Notes under the pieces: generated by a model
Seen by the model: only the letters and a program-made list of their open reading frames with translations
Database searches by the model: none
Told to the model about the DNA's origin: nothing
Assembly (NCBI GenBank): GCA_022732315.1
Contig: JAIJUV010000044.1
Span: 1-16,422, forward strand
Origin: Prevotella sp.
GTDB taxonomy: Bacteria > Bacteroidota > Bacteroidia > Bacteroidales > Bacteroidaceae
Length of the DNA stretch: 16,422 nucleotides
Direction of reading: 5' to 3'
Translations under genes and position numbers: made by a program
Shown here: positions 13,563-16,422 of the stretch, piece by piece
Layout of the letters: each line of letters starts with the position of its first letter
Numbering within the stretch: the first letter of the stretch is position 1

Positions 13563-15254
13563 TTACCAAGAGAGCCTAATACCGAAAGGTACAGTCAATG
13601 TAAATGGACGTTCTGTCCAAGTATTCTTGACTTCGCTTCCATTCGGAATGTACCAATTCAGCGTTGGCTCAACAAACAATGTCAACTTTGGTGCAAATTG
13701 GTATTGTATTCCGATGTTAGTGTTTACAGTCCACTGTATAGAAGGTGTTGTCTTCCAATCCGTTGTATAGCCAGACTTTCCTCCTACTACATAGTCTGCA
13801 TATGTCTTCCCAGACAATGGTATCTGAATGCTTGCTCCTGCAGAACCATAAGCCGACAGTCTCTTGTACGCCATGAATTGGTACGAGAGCTTGACGGGGA
13901 TACCGATGTAATGCAACTTTTGTTCCTTGTCAACACGGTAATTGCCGGTACCCAAAGTAAAATATGACTTCAAGTAAGAGTATTGGAGTCCTGTTTCTAA
14001 GCTCCAATGCTTTCCTATGCTCTTGTTCACAGCCAATCCTAATATTATAGGTTTGTCATGATGTTCTGCCTCTTCAATTTTGCCCTTGTTGTTATCGGTA
14101 ATATCCATCATTGCAATATTTTCCGCCGTTGGGTCAGTTGGAGTTAAGCGATGTAGATATTCAGAATACTCTTCCCATGTAGTAAAACTCTTTTTTGAAG
14201 GTTGTTCACTCGTAATATCATCACCGCTACTTGTTATAATCTTATAAACATTTTGCGCAATAGTAGTACCCAAAGAACCAGCTGCAAGCAACTGCCATTT
14301 ACTTTTCTTGTGCGTCCTTGTATCATCCGCAATCCATCTTTCCTCGTTTGGAATAGGTGTATAGATAGAATCTTTTGTGATGATGCTATCTTGCTCGTTA
14401 TATACCAAAAATTGTTGGCTTTTCTGTAAAGAATCGGTTATTTCGACTATGACATTTTGACCTGTCTTAATAGAATCACCACCAGTTATCACCGTGTTCT
14501 TTCTCTGTTGAACACTTCGATAATTAGAGCACAAAATAGCATTTTGCGCTCTAATAACAGAAACATTAGGCTTCTTTTGTATAGGCGTAATGCCTTCATT
14601 AGGCTTTCGAGTTCGAACTACATTCACATCATTCTCAGAAACGAGTTTCTTCTTTACAGTAAAATATCTATATACAGGGATGACTATCAACGCCAATACG
14701 ATGATAAGCATAGCTCTTGGAGACAATATGTTTCGCAACATTGTCTTTGCCCTTGACAATTGTGAGGAAGAACTATGTGGAGCAATATCAAGTAATTCGC
14801 TGATTTCTTGATGAGACAAGCCATCCAAAACAGACATATTGAATATTTTCTTATACCCTTCAGGCAAACTGTCTATTGCTGACATAATTTCCTCATACGA
14901 AATTGACTGCTTGGAAGTGTTGCCATCTTCCAATACGGTACTGTATTCTTCCTCTACATCAGACAAGGAAATGAAATCGTGTCTCTTACCTTGCTCCTGA
15001 TATTTCAATACAAGGTTAGTGGTGATACTTGTAAGCCATTGACTAAACCTATGAATATTCTTCAAGTCTTTCAATGAAACAAACGCAAGTATAAAAGCAT
15101 CTTGGACAAGGTCGTCAACGACAGCCTTGTCCTCTCTAAGAATATTGATGCATATCCCTTTCATCTTAGGATAATACATTTGGTATAATGTGCTGAAAGC
15201 GTCAGCGTCACCTTGTTTCGCTTTTTCTACTAATGTTGTTATATTTGAAGCCAT
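13563..15254 (-). CDS. ECF-type sigma factor fused to a membrane helix and outer-membrane beta-barrel
   Basis: A 563-residue single ORF with an unusual domain chain. Residues about 1-90 are sigma region 2 (DAFSTLYQMYYPKMKGIC, then DDLVQDAFILAFVSL and the WLTSITTN helix). Residues about 122-175 are region 4, with a helix-turn-helix (DSLPEGYKKIFNMSVLDGLS, then HQEISELLDI). Within ten residues follows one hydrophobic helix (about 181-198) ending in a basic stop-transfer stretch (YRYFTVKKK). A polar, repeat-poor linker of about 120 residues (200-317) comes next, then a barrel-like region (about 318-563) with alternating strands such as SLETGLQYSYL, IGIPVKLSYQF and FVEPTLNWYI. The protein ends in FGIRLSW, a C-terminal aromatic typical of outer-membrane barrels. 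About eight strands can be counted, with a long first loop (331-401). In Bacteroidota the usual form is two genes, an ECF sigma followed by a protein with a cytoplasmic domain, membrane helix and barrel; here the sigma replaces that cytoplasmic domain. A plausible role is an envelope sensor whose sigma part is freed by proteolysis (inference). Confidence 0.85.
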   Translation of the reverse strand: MASNITTLVEKAKQGDADAFSTLYQMYYPKMKGICINILREDKAVVDDLVQDAFILAFVSLKDLKNIHRFSQWLTSITTNLVLKYQEQGKRHDFISLSDVEEEYSTVLEDGNTSKQSISYEEIMSAIDSLPEGYKKIFNMSVLDGLSHQEISELLDIAPHSSSSQLSRAKTMLRNILSPRAMLIIVLALIVIPVYRYFTVKKKLVSENDVNVVRTRKPNEGITPIQKKPNVSVIRAQNAILCSNYRSVQQRKNTVITGGDSIKTGQNVIVEITDSLQKSQQFLVYNEQDSIITKDSIYTPIPNEERWIADDTRTHKKSKWQLLAAGSLGTTIAQNVYKIITSSGDDITSEQPSKKSFTTWEEYSEYLHRLTPTDPTAENIAMMDITDNNKGKIEEAEHHDKPIILGLAVNKSIGKHWSLETGLQYSYLKSYFTLGTGNYRVDKEQKLHYIGIPVKLSYQFMAYKRLSAYGSAGASIQIPLSGKTYADYVVGGKSGYTTDWKTTPSIQWTVNTNIGIQYQFAPKLTLFVEPTLNWYIPNGSEVKNTWTERPFTLTVPFGIRLSW

Positions 15255-15270
15255 GAGCGATTTTTCGTAC

Positions 15271-15290
15271 TATCTATCTTGATATAGATA
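15271..15290. promoter_or_regulatory. Inverted repeat just upstream of the sigma-barrel gene
   Basis: TATCTAT, a 6-nt spacer and ATAGATA form a perfect 7-bp inverted repeat ending 17 nt before the ATG at 15254. A TTTG (minus strand, 15296-15293) lies directly outside it, which would put the repeat within the promoter spacer, but the matching -7 position (TAGTACGA) fits the housekeeping consensus poorly. It could be an operator or part of a promoter read by the alternative sigma itself. The rest of the 284-bp gap up to 15538 shows no gene, tRNA or clear terminator. Confidence 0.35.
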
Positions 15291-15538
15291 CACAAACGGC
15301 TTGATGACTGCATAACTTTTAGTTAAAGAATATAAATGAATGTGTTATTTTTAGGCAATGTTATACTTGTATTCTCATTTTGGGAACATTTCAAGTGACC
15401 ACCAAGCAACAAGTATTGGGTATCAATGCAATAACATCACTCTTATATAATCCTACCAAGATTGCACATGATAACAAATATACCTTGTATCATTGTCCAT
15501 TCTCAAATTCTACCTGTTTTATTTTATCATTGATATGG

Positions 15539-16351
15539 TTAGCGTAAGAACCTTTCTCTCGCAAAAATATAAGACATGTGACATCTGTCAAGGATTGCAG
15601 CAATAGCAATACTTCCGATTATGCTAACGGCAATAGTGAAGACCGTATGTACCCCCCCCGAATTATCAAAATGGAATAGTGGCAATGCTAACTTGCCTCC
15701 CATTGTGAATATTGGATGAAAAAGGTATATAGGAAGTGTGTTTCTTCCGATATATCCTATAATTCCCAAGACCTTCTTGTTATTGATACTCTGTATGAGT
15801 TTCGGAACGAAAGAAAGGAATGACAATGCTAATATTGTAACCGCTAAAAAGTTCCAATTTTTATAGTTTGGAAAACTTGCTATTGCTATGAAAGGCAGAA
15901 TACTCCACAACGATGGTTTTATAATTTCATCAAGACGTTTTTCAGACAGACGCAAACAGACACCAATGAAATAAAAAGCTGCATTCGTAGAATTAAGAAC
16001 TGGAGTGTATTGTGAGACTAACATAAGAAATGTGGCAAATAAGCACAATTTGCCCATTATGCTCCATTTGCCAACCAAATTGAATGTCAAATAATATATT
16101 ACCCCACATATAGCCATTGTGTACAAGAACCAATACGGACCAATAGAGGTGACAAATATCGTATTAAGAATTATAGGTATTGTAAATTCGTTTACCCCAT
16201 CTCTTACTGGTAGTAATGTTGAAACAAAAGCATAACCGGTAACCATTATTATATAAGGAATGAGAATCTTCATGATGTAAGACACAAATTCCTTATACGT
16301 TTTTCTGATGTTTACCAAATAGCCTGGGTAGTGTAAACAGAACTGTGTCAC
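15539..16351 (-). CDS. Acyltransferase-3 family membrane protein, N-terminus missing
   Basis: A 270-codon reading frame for an integral membrane O-acyltransferase (Acyltransferase_3/OafA-like), the family that adds acetyl or other acyl groups to surface sugars. Recognisable parts are the KILIPYIIMVTGY helix, GPYWFLYTMAICGVIYYL (the WFL motif, about 71-88) and IGRNTLPIYLFHPIF near residue 210, with eight or so membrane helices. Full proteins have about 330-350 residues and begin with a helix bearing an Arg/His pair needed for catalysis, followed by an MPLFFFLSG-like helix. Both are absent. The frame opens only at a GTG at 16351, because TAA TAA lies seven to eight codons upstream. It is therefore probably a 5'-truncated gene or pseudogene, although a genuinely short protein or a split gene cannot be excluded. 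It also contains a G8 tract (15652-15659). Confidence 0.72.
   Translation of the reverse strand: MTQFCLHYPGYLVNIRKTYKEFVSYIMKILIPYIIMVTGYAFVSTLLPVRDGVNEFTIPIILNTIFVTSIGPYWFLYTMAICGVIYYLTFNLVGKWSIMGKLCLFATFLMLVSQYTPVLNSTNAAFYFIGVCLRLSEKRLDEIIKPSLWSILPFIAIASFPNYKNWNFLAVTILALSFLSFVPKLIQSINNKKVLGIIGYIGRNTLPIYLFHPIFTMGGKLALPLFHFDNSGGVHTVFTIAVSIIGSIAIAAILDRCHMSYIFARERFLR
15652..15659 (-). repeat. G8 homopolymer within the acyltransferase gene
   Basis: Eight consecutive G residues on the coding strand encode the Ser-Gly-Gly-Val stretch near residues 231-234. Such tracts slip during replication. A one-base change here would shift the frame and replace the last 35 or so residues, including the final membrane helix. 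Tracts of this kind switch surface-modification enzymes on and off in several bacteria. Confidence 0.6.
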
Positions 16352-16373
16352 GGCTCTGATTTTTTATTATTTC

Positions 16374-16418
16374 CCTCTTATTTGTGTGCAGATTTCATAT
16401 CTGCATACAAATAAGAGG
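16374..16418. repeat. 20-bp near-perfect inverted repeat at the right edge
   Basis: Arms at 16374-16393 and 16399-16418 pair over 20 bp with a single mismatch (G-T wobble) around a 5-nt loop. The left arm is T-rich and the right arm A-rich, the reverse of an intrinsic terminator, and no T-tract follows on either strand within the window. It lies just outside the broken 5' end of the acyltransferase gene, so it may mark an insertion or recombination junction, or be a structured RNA element. No transposase is in the window. Confidence 0.55.
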
Positions 16419-16422
16419 AACC

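Noticed and set aside
16374..16418. Intrinsic terminator
   Set aside because: The arms are T-rich on the 5' side and A-rich on the 3' side, and no T-tract follows on either strand, so the base order is wrong for termination in both directions.

Overview
The window looks like chromosomal DNA of an anaerobic gut or oral Bacteroidota, most likely Bacteroidales (Prevotella/Bacteroides type). Three things support this: promoter-like sites of the Bacteroidota form (TTTG, a 19-20 bp gap, then TAnnTTTG), mostly weak Shine-Dalgarno sites, and a complex I operon of the form A-B-CD-H-I-J-K-L-M-N without NuoE, NuoF or NuoG. The genus is an inference.

Left edge (1-308): the 5' part of a small DUF3791-type gene runs leftward out of the window from its own promoter. 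That promoter sits directly behind a strong intrinsic terminator (264-308) that closes the nuo operon. A 3' spacer with small hairpins lies at about 355-449.

Main block (456-10569, all minus strand): ten tightly packed genes, nuoA, nuoB, nuoCD (fused), nuoH, nuoI, nuoJ, nuoK, nuoL, nuoM and nuoN. Together they encode a complete membrane arm and quinone-reducing connecting arm, but no NADH-oxidising module. The proton-channel residues are present in L, N and K. NuoM lacks the usual lysine of its central helix. The nuoA leader has a candidate promoter and a 12-bp perfect palindrome, and a 22-bp tandem repeat lies further upstream.

Middle block (10900-12491): a short-chain dehydrogenase (minus), a YbjQ/UPF0145 protein (plus) and an unrecognised 118-residue protein (plus). 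A symmetric hairpin terminator at 12586-12626 separates these from the convergent genes to the right.

Right block (12693-16351, visibly more AT-rich, minus strand): a class I methyltransferase of the type often found with surface glycan genes, a striking 563-residue protein, and an acyltransferase-3 membrane protein. The 563-residue protein joins an ECF-type sigma factor to one membrane helix, a periplasmic linker and a C-terminal outer-membrane beta-barrel. The acyltransferase lacks its N-terminal part, carries a G8 tract and abuts a 20-bp hairpin at the window edge. This block looks like an accessory envelope-modification and envelope-sensing region. The sigma-to-barrel fusion is the most interesting object in the window: as read, one polypeptide would connect the transcription machinery to the outer membrane.
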